In this document: positions 8,883 through 18,139 of the stretch, in pieces
How positions within the stretch are numbered: the stretch's first letter is position 1
Layout of the letters: each line of letters opens with the position of its first letter
Assembly: GCA_035327585.1 (NCBI GenBank)
Contig: DAOLDD010000009.1
Location: forward strand, 54,847-118,846
Direction: 5' to 3'
DNA length: 64,000 nucleotides
Origin: JAMLJG01 sp035327585
GTDB lineage: Bacteria > Verrucomicrobiota > Kiritimatiellia > CAIVKH01
Made by a program: the position numbers and the translations under genes
Notes under the pieces: model-generated
Told to the model about the DNA's origin: nothing
Databases searched by the model: none
What the model saw: only the letters and a program-made list of their open reading frames with translations

Positions 8883-9203
8883 CTATTGCGTGCCCGTCAT
8901 GCGGGCGCGGTCGGCGACAAGATCCTTCACTGCGGCGGCATTTTCAAGCGATTGCGCCTCGTCCACCAGCATCACGACTTCCGCCCGGCTGACTTCGAGC
9001 ACGCCTTCGCCCGTGTAGAACGCCAGGTCGCCGCCCGCTGTTTTGACCGTGCAGAGGCCGGGCTGGACCGCCGCGATCATCGGGGCATGGCCGGGGAGCA
9101 CCCCGAATCCGCCCAGCGCGCCGGGGGCGGAAACATAGTCCGCGTCGCCCTCAAACGCCTTGCCGCCGGGGCTCAGGATGGAGAATTTGTAGGAAGCGTT
9201 CAT
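8883..9203 (-). CDS. atpC: ATP synthase epsilon subunit (short form)
   Basis: The 106-residue product has the beta-sandwich domain of F1 epsilon (YKFSILSPGGKAFEGDADYVSAPG, with GFGVLPGHAPMIA as the family signature). The C-terminal helical part is short compared with the usual 130-140 residues. The inhibitory two-helix domain is therefore probably reduced to one helix. It is the last gene of the atp operon. The spacer from atpD is 116 bp and carries a GGAG/CTCC hairpin. Confidence 0.9.
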   Translation of the reverse strand: MNASYKFSILSPGGKAFEGDADYVSAPGALGGFGVLPGHAPMIAAVQPGLCTVKTAGGDLAFYTGEGVLEVSRAEVVMLVDEAQSLENAAAVKDLVADRARMTGTQ

Positions 9204-9319
9204 GGAATGGGGAGACAGCGGGGGGAGAACGATTGGGGAGAAGGAGTCATATCAAGGAGGTGAACAGGTTCCTGCTCAAGCTCCTCCCTGCCTTCTCCTA
9301 ACTCCTTGCCGTCTTCTAT
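9204..9319. repeat. GGAG/CTCC word hairpin in the atpD-atpC spacer
   Basis: The spacer holds repeated GGGGAGA / AAGGAGT words followed by CTCCTCCCTG...CTCCTAACTCC, which can form an imperfect hairpin. A large intra-operon hairpin next to atpC could affect relative expression of epsilon; that is inference. Confidence 0.55.
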
Positions 9320-10762
9320 CTAGCCCCCTCCTTTCAGCTTCTTCGCCTTCGCGATCACGTCGTCGATGTGGCCGACCATGTAGAAGGCCTGTTCGGGAAT
9401 GTCGTCGTGCTTGCCTTCGAGCACTTCCTTGAACGAGCGCACCGTGTCGGCGACCTGCACATACGCGCCGTGCATGCCGGTGAACTGTTCGGCCACGTGG
9501 AAGGGTTGCGAGAGGAAGCGCTGGATTTTGCGCGCGCGCGAAACGGTCTGGCGGTCTTCCTCGGAGAGTTCGTCCATGCCGAGAATTGCGATGATGTCCT
9601 GAAGCTCCTTGTAGCGCTGCAGCAGTTCCTTCACGCCGCGCGCGACCCTGTAGTGCTCCTCGCCGACCACGTCGGGCGAGAGTACGGAGGAGGACGAGGT
9701 GAGGGGATCGACGGCGGGATAGATGCCCAACTCGGCGATCGGACGCGACAACTCGGTCGTCGCGTCCAGGTGCGCGAACGTCGTCGCAGGCGCCGGGTCG
9801 GTGTAGTCGTCGGCGGGCACGTAGACGGCCTGAATCGAGGTGATCGAGCCGTTCTTGGTCGAGGTGATGCGCTCCTGCAATTCGCCCATGTCGGTTGACA
9901 GGGTGGGCTGGTAGCCCACGGCGGAGGGGATGCGGCCCAGGAGCGCGGACACTTCGGCGCCGGCCTGGGTGAAGCGGAAGATGTTGTCCACGAACAGGAG
10001 CACGTCCTGCCGCATTTCGTCGCGGAAGTACTCCGCGATGGTCAACGCGGAGAGCGCGACACGGGCGCGCGCGCCCGGCGGTTCATTCATCTGGCCGAAC
10101 ACCATCGCGGTCTTGTCGATGACGCCCGACTCCTTCATTTCGCGGAAGAGCGCGGTGCCTTCGCGGGTGCGCTCGCCGACGCCCGCGAACACGGAGTAGC
10201 CGCCGTGCTCGGTGGCGATGTTGCGGATGAGCTCCTGGATCAACACGGTTTTGCCGACACCGGCGCCGCCGAACAGGCCGATTTTACCGCCCTTCTTGTA
10301 AGGGGCGAGCAGGTCGATGACCTTGATGCCCGTGACGAGGATCGTGTCTTTCGTGTCCTGATCCTTGAATTCCGGCGCGGCGCGGTGGATCGGCAGGTGC
10401 TTCTCGGCCTTGACCGGGCCTGCGTTGTCGATCGGCTCGCCCAACAGGTTCATGACGCGGCCGAGCGTACCGGCGCCAACCGGCATCAGGATGCCCTCTC
10501 CTGTGTTGACGACCTCGGCGCCGCGGCTCAACCCGTCCGTCGTATCCATCGCGATCGTGCGAACAGCGTTGTCGCCGAGGTGCTGCGCGACTTCGAGCGT
10601 GAGATTGTTGGGCTCCGCGCTGATGAAGGGATTGCTGACCTTCAAGGCCGAGTGGATCGCGGGCAGTTGCCCCGAGGGAAATTCCACGTCCACCACCGCG
10701 CCCGTGACCTGGGACACGCGTCCGGTGGATTTCGTAGCTTCAATTGTCGTTTGTGCACTCAT
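9320..10762 (-). CDS. atpD: ATP synthase subunit beta
   Basis: This is the 480-residue catalytic F1 subunit. The Walker A motif GGAGVGKTVL lies near residue 160, the catalytic Glu region GERTREG follows, and the DELSEED-type segment GMDELSEEDR lies near residue 400. The length is normal for bacterial beta. A GGAGACTG ribosome site precedes the ATG. The first residues (MSAQTTIEATKSTGRV) are a short leader before the beta-barrel domain. Confidence 0.97.
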   Translation of the reverse strand: MSAQTTIEATKSTGRVSQVTGAVVDVEFPSGQLPAIHSALKVSNPFISAEPNNLTLEVAQHLGDNAVRTIAMDTTDGLSRGAEVVNTGEGILMPVGAGTLGRVMNLLGEPIDNAGPVKAEKHLPIHRAAPEFKDQDTKDTILVTGIKVIDLLAPYKKGGKIGLFGGAGVGKTVLIQELIRNIATEHGGYSVFAGVGERTREGTALFREMKESGVIDKTAMVFGQMNEPPGARARVALSALTIAEYFRDEMRQDVLLFVDNIFRFTQAGAEVSALLGRIPSAVGYQPTLSTDMGELQERITSTKNGSITSIQAVYVPADDYTDPAPATTFAHLDATTELSRPIAELGIYPAVDPLTSSSSVLSPDVVGEEHYRVARGVKELLQRYKELQDIIAILGMDELSEEDRQTVSRARKIQRFLSQPFHVAEQFTGMHGAYVQVADTVRSFKEVLEGKHDDIPEQAFYMVGHIDDVIAKAKKLKGGG

Positions 10763-10779
10763 GTCAGTCTCCTAAATTC

Positions 10780-10862
10780 GCCGGGATTGGAGTGTTGGAG
10801 TACTGGAGTGTTGGGAGGAAGGTTCCCAATACTCCAATTCTCCATCACTCCATTCCTCCGCT
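10780..10862. repeat. GGAGTGTT/AATACTCC word hairpin in the atpG-atpD spacer
   Basis: Three tandem 8-bp words (GGAGTGTT, GGAGTACT, GGAGTGTT) are followed by the complementary run TCCCAATACTCCAATTCTCC and CACTCCATTCC. The result is a strong stem with a loop at about 10811-10818. It is unrelated in word sequence to the hairpins at 7.1 and 16.3 kb but has the same design. Confidence 0.75.
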
Positions 10863-10864
10863 CC

Positions 10865-11737
10865 TCATCCCTTCAACGCCTCCGCCCCCGACACGATTTC
10901 GATCAGCTCCTTCGTGATCGACGCCTGCCGCGCGCGGTTGCGCAGCAGGGTGTAGGTGCGGATCATCTTGCTCGCATTGTTCGTGGCGCTGTCCATCGCC
11001 GTCATGCGTGCGCCGTTCTCGCCAGCGGCGTTTTCCAGCAGCGAAAAATAGATCTCGAAGTCCACGATCTTCGGCAGGAGCGTCTTGAGCAGTTCCGCCT
11101 GTTGGGGCTCAAGGATGTAGTCCTCGTTGACCAATTGTTCACCGACGGCGATGGCGTGCGGTTCGACCGGCAGCAGCTTGCGGATCACCGGGCGCTGGGA
11201 CAGGGGGTTGTTGAAGTGGTTGAACGCCACAAAGACCTCGTCCACCTCGCCGCTGATGAATGCCTTCCGCAGGTCGGTCCCGATGCGCAGCGCGTCCGAG
11301 GGGGTGGGGCGCTGGGTAATCCCGTCATAATGCGTGTGCACGGCAACCCGGTTGCGGAAGAACAGCCAGCCGCGCCGCCCCGCGAAACTGAATACGAAGT
11401 TCTTCGCCTGCTGCTGCGGCATCTGCATCCAGCGCAGCAGATGCTTGATCAGATTGTTATTGAACCCGCCGCACATGCCCTTGTCCGACATGACCACGAG
11501 CACGAGGCTCTTTTTGACCTCGGCGCGCTTTTGCAGCAGCGGGTGTGCGCGGTGGTCGACCGACGCGGCGAGACGGCCCAGCATGTCCTGCAATTTCTCC
11601 GCGTAGCGCAGCGCCTTCCGCTGCGCATCCATCGTGCGGTACAGCTTGCTGGCCGCGACCATTTTCATGGTCTTGGTCATCTTGCGCGTGTTGGCCAGGC
11701 TGGCCAGCTTCGCTTTATATTCTTTTAAGGAAGGCAT
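10865..11737 (-). CDS. atpG: ATP synthase gamma subunit
   Basis: This is the 290-residue central-stalk subunit. The N-terminal coiled-coil helix (LASLANTRKMTKTMKMVAAS) and the C-terminal helix (TYTLLRNRARQASITKELIE) are the conserved parts that enter the alpha3beta3 ring. Residues between them form the Rossmann-like gamma core. The length is typical. It is encoded between alpha and beta, as in standard bacterial operons. Confidence 0.97.
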   Translation of the reverse strand: MPSLKEYKAKLASLANTRKMTKTMKMVAASKLYRTMDAQRKALRYAEKLQDMLGRLAASVDHRAHPLLQKRAEVKKSLVLVVMSDKGMCGGFNNNLIKHLLRWMQMPQQQAKNFVFSFAGRRGWLFFRNRVAVHTHYDGITQRPTPSDALRIGTDLRKAFISGEVDEVFVAFNHFNNPLSQRPVIRKLLPVEPHAIAVGEQLVNEDYILEPQQAELLKTLLPKIVDFEIYFSLLENAAGENGARMTAMDSATNNASKMIRTYTLLRNRARQASITKELIEIVSGAEALKG

Positions 11738-11814
11738 AAAGAATTTGGAGGCGGAATGGGGAGTTGGGAGAAAGAGAGGTTGCCGTTGTTACAATCGGTC
11801 TCCCATCTCCATGC

Positions 11815-13344
<1,530 letters not shown>

Positions 13345-13353
13345 GGGATACCT

Positions 13354-13893
13354 CTAGGCGTTGAGCATCGTGCGATGCAGGTTGTCGAGCTGGTGGTTTA
13401 AGCTGAAATCGTAAATCGTGTCGCGGACCCGGACCTGGAAGCCGCCCAGCAGGGCGTTATCCACGCGAACCGTGGGCTGCAACGTTTTGTTCAGGCGCGC
13501 CGCCATGCGTTCGGTGATGCGGCGAATCTGGTCCTCGGGCAATGGGCGCGCCGAAATGATCTCCACGGGCTGGATGCCCCGGGCCTCGTGACAATACTCC
13601 TCGAAGTCGCGGATGATGCTGGCAAGGAGGGTGCCGCGCCCCTTGTGCACGAGGAAGAGGACGAAACGCAGCGTGAGCGGATCGGCCCGGTTTTGGAGCA
13701 GTTCCCGCCACGCGGAGACCCGGCGCTCCGCCGCGAGGGCGCGCGGATCAAGCAGCGGCGCGAGTGCGCCGCCGGCGTCCGTGTGCTTGCGTATTTCCGC
13801 GAGATCCGCCTGCACGGCGTCGAGCCGGCCCTGTTCCTGGCTCAGTTCGAACAGCGCGCGGGCGTATCGGCGGGCGGCGGGTGAGTGGGGCAT
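13354..13893 (-). CDS. atpH: ATP synthase delta subunit
   Basis: This is the 179-residue OSCP/delta subunit connecting F1 to the peripheral stalk. The N-terminal helical domain (ARRYARALFELSQEQGRLD) and the C-terminal segment (VRVDNALLGGFQVRVRDTIYDFSLNHQLDNL) match the family signature. It is separated from atpF by 4 bp and from atpA by 9 bp. Confidence 0.95.
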   Translation of the reverse strand: MPHSPAARRYARALFELSQEQGRLDAVQADLAEIRKHTDAGGALAPLLDPRALAAERRVSAWRELLQNRADPLTLRFVLFLVHKGRGTLLASIIRDFEEYCHEARGIQPVEIISARPLPEDQIRRITERMAARLNKTLQPTVRVDNALLGGFQVRVRDTIYDFSLNHQLDNLHRTMLNA

Positions 13894-13897
13894 GCGT

Positions 13898-14437
13898 TCA
13901 GACCTGGGTCAGGAGCCGGTCCACGAGCGAGCGGCTGCGGGGTTCGTCGAGCTGGTCGGCGAGGATTTTGCGCGTGAGGCCGACGGCGAGGTCGGCGCTT
14001 TCGCGCCGCAAATCCGCGACGGCCTTTTCGTGCGCGCTGCTGATTTCGCGCTGCGCGTTGGCCAGCAGGATGTTCGCCTCGTCGCGCGCCTTGGCCTCGA
14101 TGGTGCGCGACGTTTCGATGGCGGCCTGCCGCGCCTGCTCGACGATCTGGCGGGCTTTCGCGTCCGCCTCGTCGATGAGCTGTTTGCGCCGCTCGTCCAA
14201 CTGCGCGTATTCCTCGCGCGTCAGGCGGGCCTCCTCCAGGGCATCCCGGAGTTGCTTCTCCCGCTGGTCCAGCGCCGCCAGGATCGGCTTCCACGCCACC
14301 TTATAGAGCAGCAGCGCCAGGATGCCGAAGGTGAGCCAGGTCAGGCCGACCATATGTCCGTCGACCTTGATCGGGCTGTCCTTCCCCTTGCCGCCGGAGG
14401 CCGGCTGCTCGGTGTAGGTTTGGGTAGTGTCCGCCAT
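13898..14437 (-). CDS. atpF: ATP synthase subunit b
   Basis: This 179-residue peripheral-stalk protein has one N-terminal transmembrane helix (about residues 28-48, GLTWLTFGILALLLYKVAW). A long charged coiled coil follows (REKQLRDALEEARLTREEY and onward). The extra residues before the membrane helix (MADTTQTYTEQPASGGKGK) are polar and low in complexity. Only one b-type gene is present, so the stalk is probably a homodimer. Confidence 0.95.
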   Translation of the reverse strand: MADTTQTYTEQPASGGKGKDSPIKVDGHMVGLTWLTFGILALLLYKVAWKPILAALDQREKQLRDALEEARLTREEYAQLDERRKQLIDEADAKARQIVEQARQAAIETSRTIEAKARDEANILLANAQREISSAHEKAVADLRRESADLAVGLTRKILADQLDEPRSRSLVDRLLTQV

Positions 14438-14447
14438 GGCGGGCCGT

Positions 14448-14663
14448 TTACTTCAACACGCCGAGCAGGCAGACGACCGCGGCGAACAGCGCCACACCCT
14501 CAATGAGGGCCGCGGCGATGATCATTGCGCCCTGGATTTTCGGGGCGGCTTCCGGCTGGCGGGCAATGCCCTCCATCGCGGACGCTGCGAGTTTGCCGAT
14601 GCCGAATGCGGCGCCGATCGTAACCAAGCCCGCGCCAATTGCTGCCAATGCTGCTGCTTCCAT
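14448..14663 (-). CDS. atpE: ATP synthase subunit c
   Basis: This 71-residue proteolipid has two transmembrane helices and a polar loop containing ARQPE. The ion-binding carboxylate is Glu in ALIEGVALFA. Helix 1 (AAFGIGKLA) lacks the Gln, and the residue after the Glu is Gly rather than Ser/Thr. The Na+-coordination set is therefore missing and proton coupling is expected. An AGGAGAAG ribosome site precedes the ATG, which fits the high translation needed for the c-ring. Confidence 0.95.
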   Translation of the reverse strand: MEAAALAAIGAGLVTIGAAFGIGKLAASAMEGIARQPEAAPKIQGAMIIAAALIEGVALFAAVVCLLGVLK

Positions 14664-14726
14664 TTCTCTTCTCCTTATTCGTACACGTTCTCGTACACGT
14701 TCCCAAATTCCGGCCGCCGTCCGATC

Positions 14727-15521
14727 TCAATGCGCGGGATGATGAATCTGCGCAATGAACATCGCGGAAAGCAGCGTGAATACATAAGCCTGCAAAAGGG
14801 CGACCACGATCTTGAGCACATAGATGCCGATCGCGAGGCCGATCGAGGCGGAGGCCAGCGGGCCAAACATCACCACGAGGCCGATGAGCGTGTAAATGAC
14901 GACATGACCCGCGAACATGTTCGCGAACAAGCGGATCGTCAGCGAAAAGGTCTTGATGAACATGCCCATCACCTCAATGGGCGTCAGGATGATCAACACC
15001 GGCCACGGCACGCCGTGCGGGATGAAGGCGTGGACGAAGCCGGAGACGCCATTCTTGTGGATCGCCCCGAAAATCATCACGCCGAGCGTGGTCGTTGCGA
15101 GCGCCGCCGTGACGTTCACGTTCGCGGTCGCCGTCGCAAAAAGCGGGATCAGGCCCATCAGGTTGAGCGTGAGGATGAAGAAGAAGAACGTGCAGAGCAG
15201 CGGGGCCATCTTGCGGCCATCCTCTTCGCCGAGGTTTGCAATCGCGATTTTGTCGCGGACAAACAGGACGAGGAGCTCCAGCAGGTTCGCGAATCCGCTC
15301 GGCACGGGATTGCGACGGCGGAAGGCCAGGGCGAAGGACAAAAGCAGGAAAACCGACGCGATCACCAGCATGAGCCCGTGCAGGGTCAGCCACTCGGGCA
15401 CCGGGAGCTTCGCGAAGGGGAGCTTCCAGTAGTCGTGGTTCTGGGCCTTGTCCATCACATAGGCCATCACCGCCTCATTGCGCGCGGCCTGGTCCACGAC
15501 GGTGACGGTGGGCTCGGCCAT
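14727..15521 (-). CDS. atpB: ATP synthase subunit a
   Basis: The start at 15521 gives MAEPTVTV and a 264-residue protein. An upstream in-frame extension exists, but it would run through the atpI-like gene. The product has five to six transmembrane helices. The essential Arg lies in the conserved segment LTIRLFANMFAGH. The half-channel helices follow (LKIVVALLQAYVFTLLSAMF). The stop of the upstream atpI-like gene is 3 bp away. Confidence 0.95.
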   Translation of the reverse strand: MAEPTVTVVDQAARNEAVMAYVMDKAQNHDYWKLPFAKLPVPEWLTLHGLMLVIASVFLLLSFALAFRRRNPVPSGFANLLELLVLFVRDKIAIANLGEEDGRKMAPLLCTFFFFILTLNLMGLIPLFATATANVNVTAALATTTLGVMIFGAIHKNGVSGFVHAFIPHGVPWPVLIILTPIEVMGMFIKTFSLTIRLFANMFAGHVVIYTLIGLVVMFGPLASASIGLAIGIYVLKIVVALLQAYVFTLLSAMFIAQIHHPAH

Positions 15522-15523
15522 GG

Positions 15524-15892
15524 TCAGCACGCCTCCGCGAGCGGGGGATTCAGCAGGCGTGCGACGACGAGGACTTCCGCGACCATCATCGTGGAATACA
15601 TCGTCAATAGGCTCCAGGCGAACGGCGCGGGCGGAACTCCCAGCGCCAGGGCGACGCCGAGCGCGAGCAGCAGGACCGCAATCCGCAGGAAGCCGCTGGC
15701 CAGCGCCGGGCCGAAAGCAAATGTTGAGCGGGCCAGCGCCACCCGGTAGGCACGGACGCCGAACAAGCTTTGCGCCAGGCCGAGGCCCGTGCCGAACAGC
15801 CAGGCCTCCGGTGAAAAACCGCCCGGCATCAGGGCCGCCAGCAGCATGCCGCAAAGGGCCGCACCGATGATGATTTTAGTTTCGCCGGTCAT
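15524..15892 (-). CDS. atpI: AtpI-like ATP synthase-associated membrane protein
   Basis: The start at 15892 gives MTGETKII and 122 residues with four hydrophobic helices. The first contains the small-residue stretch GAALCGMLLAALMPGG. Position between the AtpZ-like gene and atpB, length and topology match subunit I (ATP_synt_I), which helps c-ring assembly and may transport Mg2+. Sequence similarity in this family is low, so context carries much of the call. It overlaps the upstream gene by 17 bp. Confidence 0.75.
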   Translation of the reverse strand: MTGETKIIIGAALCGMLLAALMPGGFSPEAWLFGTGLGLAQSLFGVRAYRVALARSTFAFGPALASGFLRIAVLLLALGVALALGVPPAPFAWSLLTMYSTMMVAEVLVVARLLNPPLAEAC

Positions 15893-16136
15893 TCGTCTTG
15901 TTATCCGTGTCCGTCCGGTTGCCCCCGTTGAGGCTCCGCACCACTTTCCAAATCTCATAGCCAACGTAGAAGAGCCCGAGCCCGGCGCCGACCAGGGTGA
16001 ACGCCACCCCGCCGCCGCGTCGCTGGTCCAGCCAGTAGCCGCCGCCCGTGAAAACGAGCATTCCCACCGCCAACTGCATGCCCAAACCCGCCGCCGGATT
16101 CGGTCCCGTCGGTTTCGCCTGATCCGGCTTCAGCAT
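15876..16136 (-). CDS. atpZ: AtpZ/AtpI-family protein, first gene of the atp operon
   Basis: This 86-residue protein has two transmembrane helices (GMQLAVGMLVFTGGGYWLDQ, and GVAFTLVGAGLGLFYVGYEIW). This is the ATPase_gene1/AtpZ pattern, with the typical GYWLD segment between helices. AtpZ works with AtpI in c-ring assembly. Being first, it marks the operon start. The 5' region 16137-16377 should hold the promoter. Confidence 0.85.
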   Translation of the reverse strand: MLKPDQAKPTGPNPAAGLGMQLAVGMLVFTGGGYWLDQRRGGGVAFTLVGAGLGLFYVGYEIWKVVRSLNGGNRTDTDNKTNDRRN

Positions 16137-16283
16137 GTCAGTTGGGACGGCGTTTCAGTCCGCGCCCGCACTCCTCGAAAGAGTGGCAGGGATAAAGATG
16201 CGGCTGGGTCAAGTCGAGCAAAATCGACCCGAAATCGATCGGGTTGGTTTAATAGGTAAAATACTTGGGATTCGCCTTGGGAA

Positions 16284-16366
16284 TCGTCCTCGTCGTCATC
16301 CTCGTCCTCGTCCTCGAAAAGACCCCTCAAATCTGTCGATTCGAGTACGAGGACGAGGACGAGCGC
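16284..16366. repeat. CGTCCT/AGGACG word hairpin upstream of the atp operon
   Basis: The gap 16137-16377 lies between the atp operon start and the 3' end of hpt. It carries CGTCCTCGTC and CGTCCTCGTCCTCG, then about 25 nt, then CGAGTACGAGGACGAGGACGAG-type words (period 6). The arms can pair over about 20 bp. It could act on the hpt 3' end or on the atp leader. Confidence 0.75.
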
Positions 16367-16377
16367 GTACGGTGGCG

Positions 16378-16920
16378 CTATTCCGTGAACGTGACCTTCG
16401 CGATATACGGCAGTTCGCGGTAGAAACTGTCGTAGTCGAGGCCATAGCCGACGACGAACTCATCCGGCACGGTGAAGCCGACGAAATCGGCCTGGAACGG
16501 AATCACGCGTCGCGCGGGCTTGTCGAGCAAGGCCACCGTCTGGACCGAGCGGGCGCCCTTGTCCATCAGGTGCTTCGTCGCAAAGGACAGCGTTCGGCCG
16601 GAGTCGAGAATATCGTCCACCAGCATCACATCCGCCTCCTGTACGTCCATTCGGATATCCTTTACGACGCGGACCGTGCCGGAGGATTCCGTCTCGCTGC
16701 CGTAGCTTTCCAGGGTGAGGAAATCGATGCGCGGGCGCACGCCGTGCTCGTACAGGTCGCGCGCGAGGTCCGCGAGGAAAATGAAGCTGCCGCGCAGGAC
16801 GCCGATCATTACGAAGTTATCGCTGCGGCACGCCGCCTGCATCTCGCTGACCAGCGTGTCCACCCGCTTCGCGATGGCTTCCGCGCTGATGACGACGTCC
16901 TTGATGTGATGCGGCTTCAT
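16378..16920 (-). CDS. hpt: Hypoxanthine phosphoribosyltransferase
   Basis: The start at 16920 (MKPHHIKDVV) gives 180 residues, normal for the family. The PRPP-binding loop is VMLVDDILDSGRTL and the N-terminal GVLRGSFIFLADL loop is conserved. The C-terminal FVVGYGLDYDSFYRELPYI is the HPRT signature. The enzyme converts hypoxanthine (and often guanine) plus PRPP to nucleotide for purine salvage. It is divergent from the SRAP gene, with a short repeat-filled spacer. Confidence 0.93.
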   Translation of the reverse strand: MKPHHIKDVVISAEAIAKRVDTLVSEMQAACRSDNFVMIGVLRGSFIFLADLARDLYEHGVRPRIDFLTLESYGSETESSGTVRVVKDIRMDVQEADVMLVDDILDSGRTLSFATKHLMDKGARSVQTVALLDKPARRVIPFQADFVGFTVPDEFVVGYGLDYDSFYRELPYIAKVTFTE

Positions 16921-16940
16921 GCGGCGACATCTTAACGCGG

Positions 16941-16974
16941 AATTGTCGATTGCCAATTGCCAATTTCCAATTGC
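16941..16974. repeat. CCAATTG word repeat in a divergent spacer
   Basis: The 78-bp spacer between hpt and the SRAP gene contains degenerate 7-bp copies around GCCAATTG (AATTGTC, ATTGCC, AATTGCC, AATTTCC, AATTGCG). CAATTG is self-complementary, so the run can fold. The same word appears in the divergent spacer at 26.03 kb. Confidence 0.7.
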
Positions 16975-16998
16975 GTCATCGTGAAATAGACTGGCGGC

Positions 16999-17685
16999 AT
17001 GTGCGGACGCCTTGTCGTAACGTCGTCGTCGAAAAAACTCGCCTCCGTGGTGCATGCGCAGGCGGGGGCGGGGGAGCGTGCGACGCGCTACAATCTCACG
17101 CCCACCCAGCGCGTGCCGGTGGTGTTGAACGACGGGGCGCGGCAACTCGTGGAAGCGCGCTGGGGGGTGCCGGGACCGCGCGGAACACCGTTGATCAATG
17201 CGCGCGCGGAAACCCTCGACGCCAAACCCACCTTTGCACGCCTCGTGCGGGAGCGCCGCTGCGTCGTGCTGGCGGATGCGTTTTATGAATGGGGCGTCCG
17301 CTCCGACGGGCGTTCGAAACAGCCGTGGCTGTTTTATCGGCGCGACCGCGCCCCCTTCGCCCTCGCCGCGTTGTGGACCTGCGAGCGCGAGGCGGACGGG
17401 GCGGACGTTCCGACCTGCGTGCTCGTGACCACTTCGGCCAATGACCTGATGGCCCCCGTACACAACCGCATGCCGGTGCTGCTCACGGACGCCGCGTGCG
17501 AGCGCTGGCTGGACCCCGCGCCGACACGCGCGGACGCCTTCCGCGAACTGCTCGTGCCGTGCGACCCCGCCGACATGGCCGCGCATCCCGTCGGGCCCTG
17601 GGTGAACCGCGTCGCCCTCGATGATCCGCGTTGCATCGAGCCCGTGCCGCTGCCCCCGGAAACGCCGGAATTATTCGCGTTTTGA
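16999..17685 (+). CDS. SOS response-associated peptidase / abasic-site sensor (YedK/HMCES family)
   Basis: The 228-residue product is a full SRAP domain. After removal of Met1, Cys2 is the catalytic residue that forms a thiazolidine crosslink with abasic sites in single-stranded DNA. Other active-site residues are visible: Asn68 (LINARAET), Glu97 (FYEW) and His155 (HNRMPVLL). YedK protects ssDNA abasic sites during replication. The role of the family is established for E. coli and human; here it is inferred from complete motif conservation. Confidence 0.92.
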   Translation: MCGRLVVTSSSKKLASVVHAQAGAGERATRYNLTPTQRVPVVLNDGARQLVEARWGVPGPRGTPLINARAETLDAKPTFARLVRERRCVVLADAFYEWGVRSDGRSKQPWLFYRRDRAPFALAALWTCEREADGADVPTCVLVTTSANDLMAPVHNRMPVLLTDAACERWLDPAPTRADAFRELLVPCDPADMAAHPVGPWVNRVALDDPRCIEPVPLPPETPELFAF

Positions 17686-17744
17686 CCGGATTCAAAAAAG
17701 TTGCGCGCCCCGGTTGACATCGCGCGGAATTGTGCTCAGGCTGC

Positions 17745-17995
17745 ATCCCAGTTCTTTGGCAGTCCCAGCGAGGGCGCAAACGGAAGTCCGTGAAAACCGG
17801 ACGCGGTCGCGCCGCTGTAACCAGCTACAAATCCCCAATTGAGCCACTGGGGGGAAGGTAATCAGTAATCAGTGATCAGTAACCAGTGACCGGGAAATCC
17901 GGTCACCGATTACCAGATACTGGACACCGGTTGCCGCACCCCGGGAAGGCGGGGAGGAGGTCTGACGCTGGGAGCCAGAAGACGAGTGTCCTCGC
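17745..17995 (+). ncRNA. Cobalamin (B12) riboswitch with an enlarged variable arm
   Basis: The conserved cobalamin aptamer elements appear in order. CGGAAGTCCGTGAAAACCGG (17780s) is the G/A-rich internal core. GTCGCGCCGCTGTAA follows (17806-17820). GCCACTG (17842-17848) pairs across with CGGGAAGGC (17942-17950). The terminal B12 box is AGCCAGAAGAC (17973-17983). The arm between GCCACTG and GGGAAGGC, usually a short hairpin, here holds about 90 nt of AATCAGT-word repeat. A TTGACA hexamer at 17714 may be the -35 of the promoter; no clear -10 was found. An intrinsic terminator follows at 18040. Confidence 0.9.
17857..17932 (+). repeat. AATCAGT-word hairpin inserted in the riboswitch arm
   Basis: Within the riboswitch variable arm, AATCAGTAATCAGTGATCAG and CCAGTGACCGG are followed by GAAAT and the complementary CCGGTCACCGATTACC. 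They form a stem that extends the natural arm. The word is the same as in the spacer at 7.1 kb. Confidence 0.75.
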
Positions 17996-18039
17996 CTGTC
18001 CAAGTCTCTTTCGCGAGGGAAGGGATAAGCGTCGGCTTT

Positions 18040-18083
18040 CGCCTCCGTTTCTCCCTTTGGGAAGAGCGGAGGCGTTTCGTTTT
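18040..18083 (+). terminator. Intrinsic terminator, probable riboswitch expression platform
   Basis: CGCCTCCG (18040-18047) pairs perfectly with CGGAGGCG (18067-18074). The interior CTCCCTTTGGGAAGAG can also pair partly. TTTCGTTTT follows directly. The hairpin sits 57 nt after the B12 box and 57 nt before the first codon of the controlled gene. Transcription attenuation in high cobalamin is the simple model. Confidence 0.8.
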
Positions 18084-18139
18084 CGCCGTCCACCTTGCGA
18101 GCTACCGAAAGCTCCCGCACGAGGAGTGGAAAGGCGAAG

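Noticed and set aside
10205..11728. 507-codon plus-strand frame opposite atpD/atpG
   Set aside because: Antisense to two certain ATP synthase genes.
14448..14663. Na+-dependent ATP synthase c-subunit
   Set aside because: The helix-1 Gln and the Ser/Thr after the carboxylate are missing, so proton coupling is more likely.
17714..17742. Complete sigma-70 promoter for the riboswitch
   Set aside because: TTGACA is clear, but no acceptable -10 element was found at 16-18 bp, so only the -35 is mentioned.
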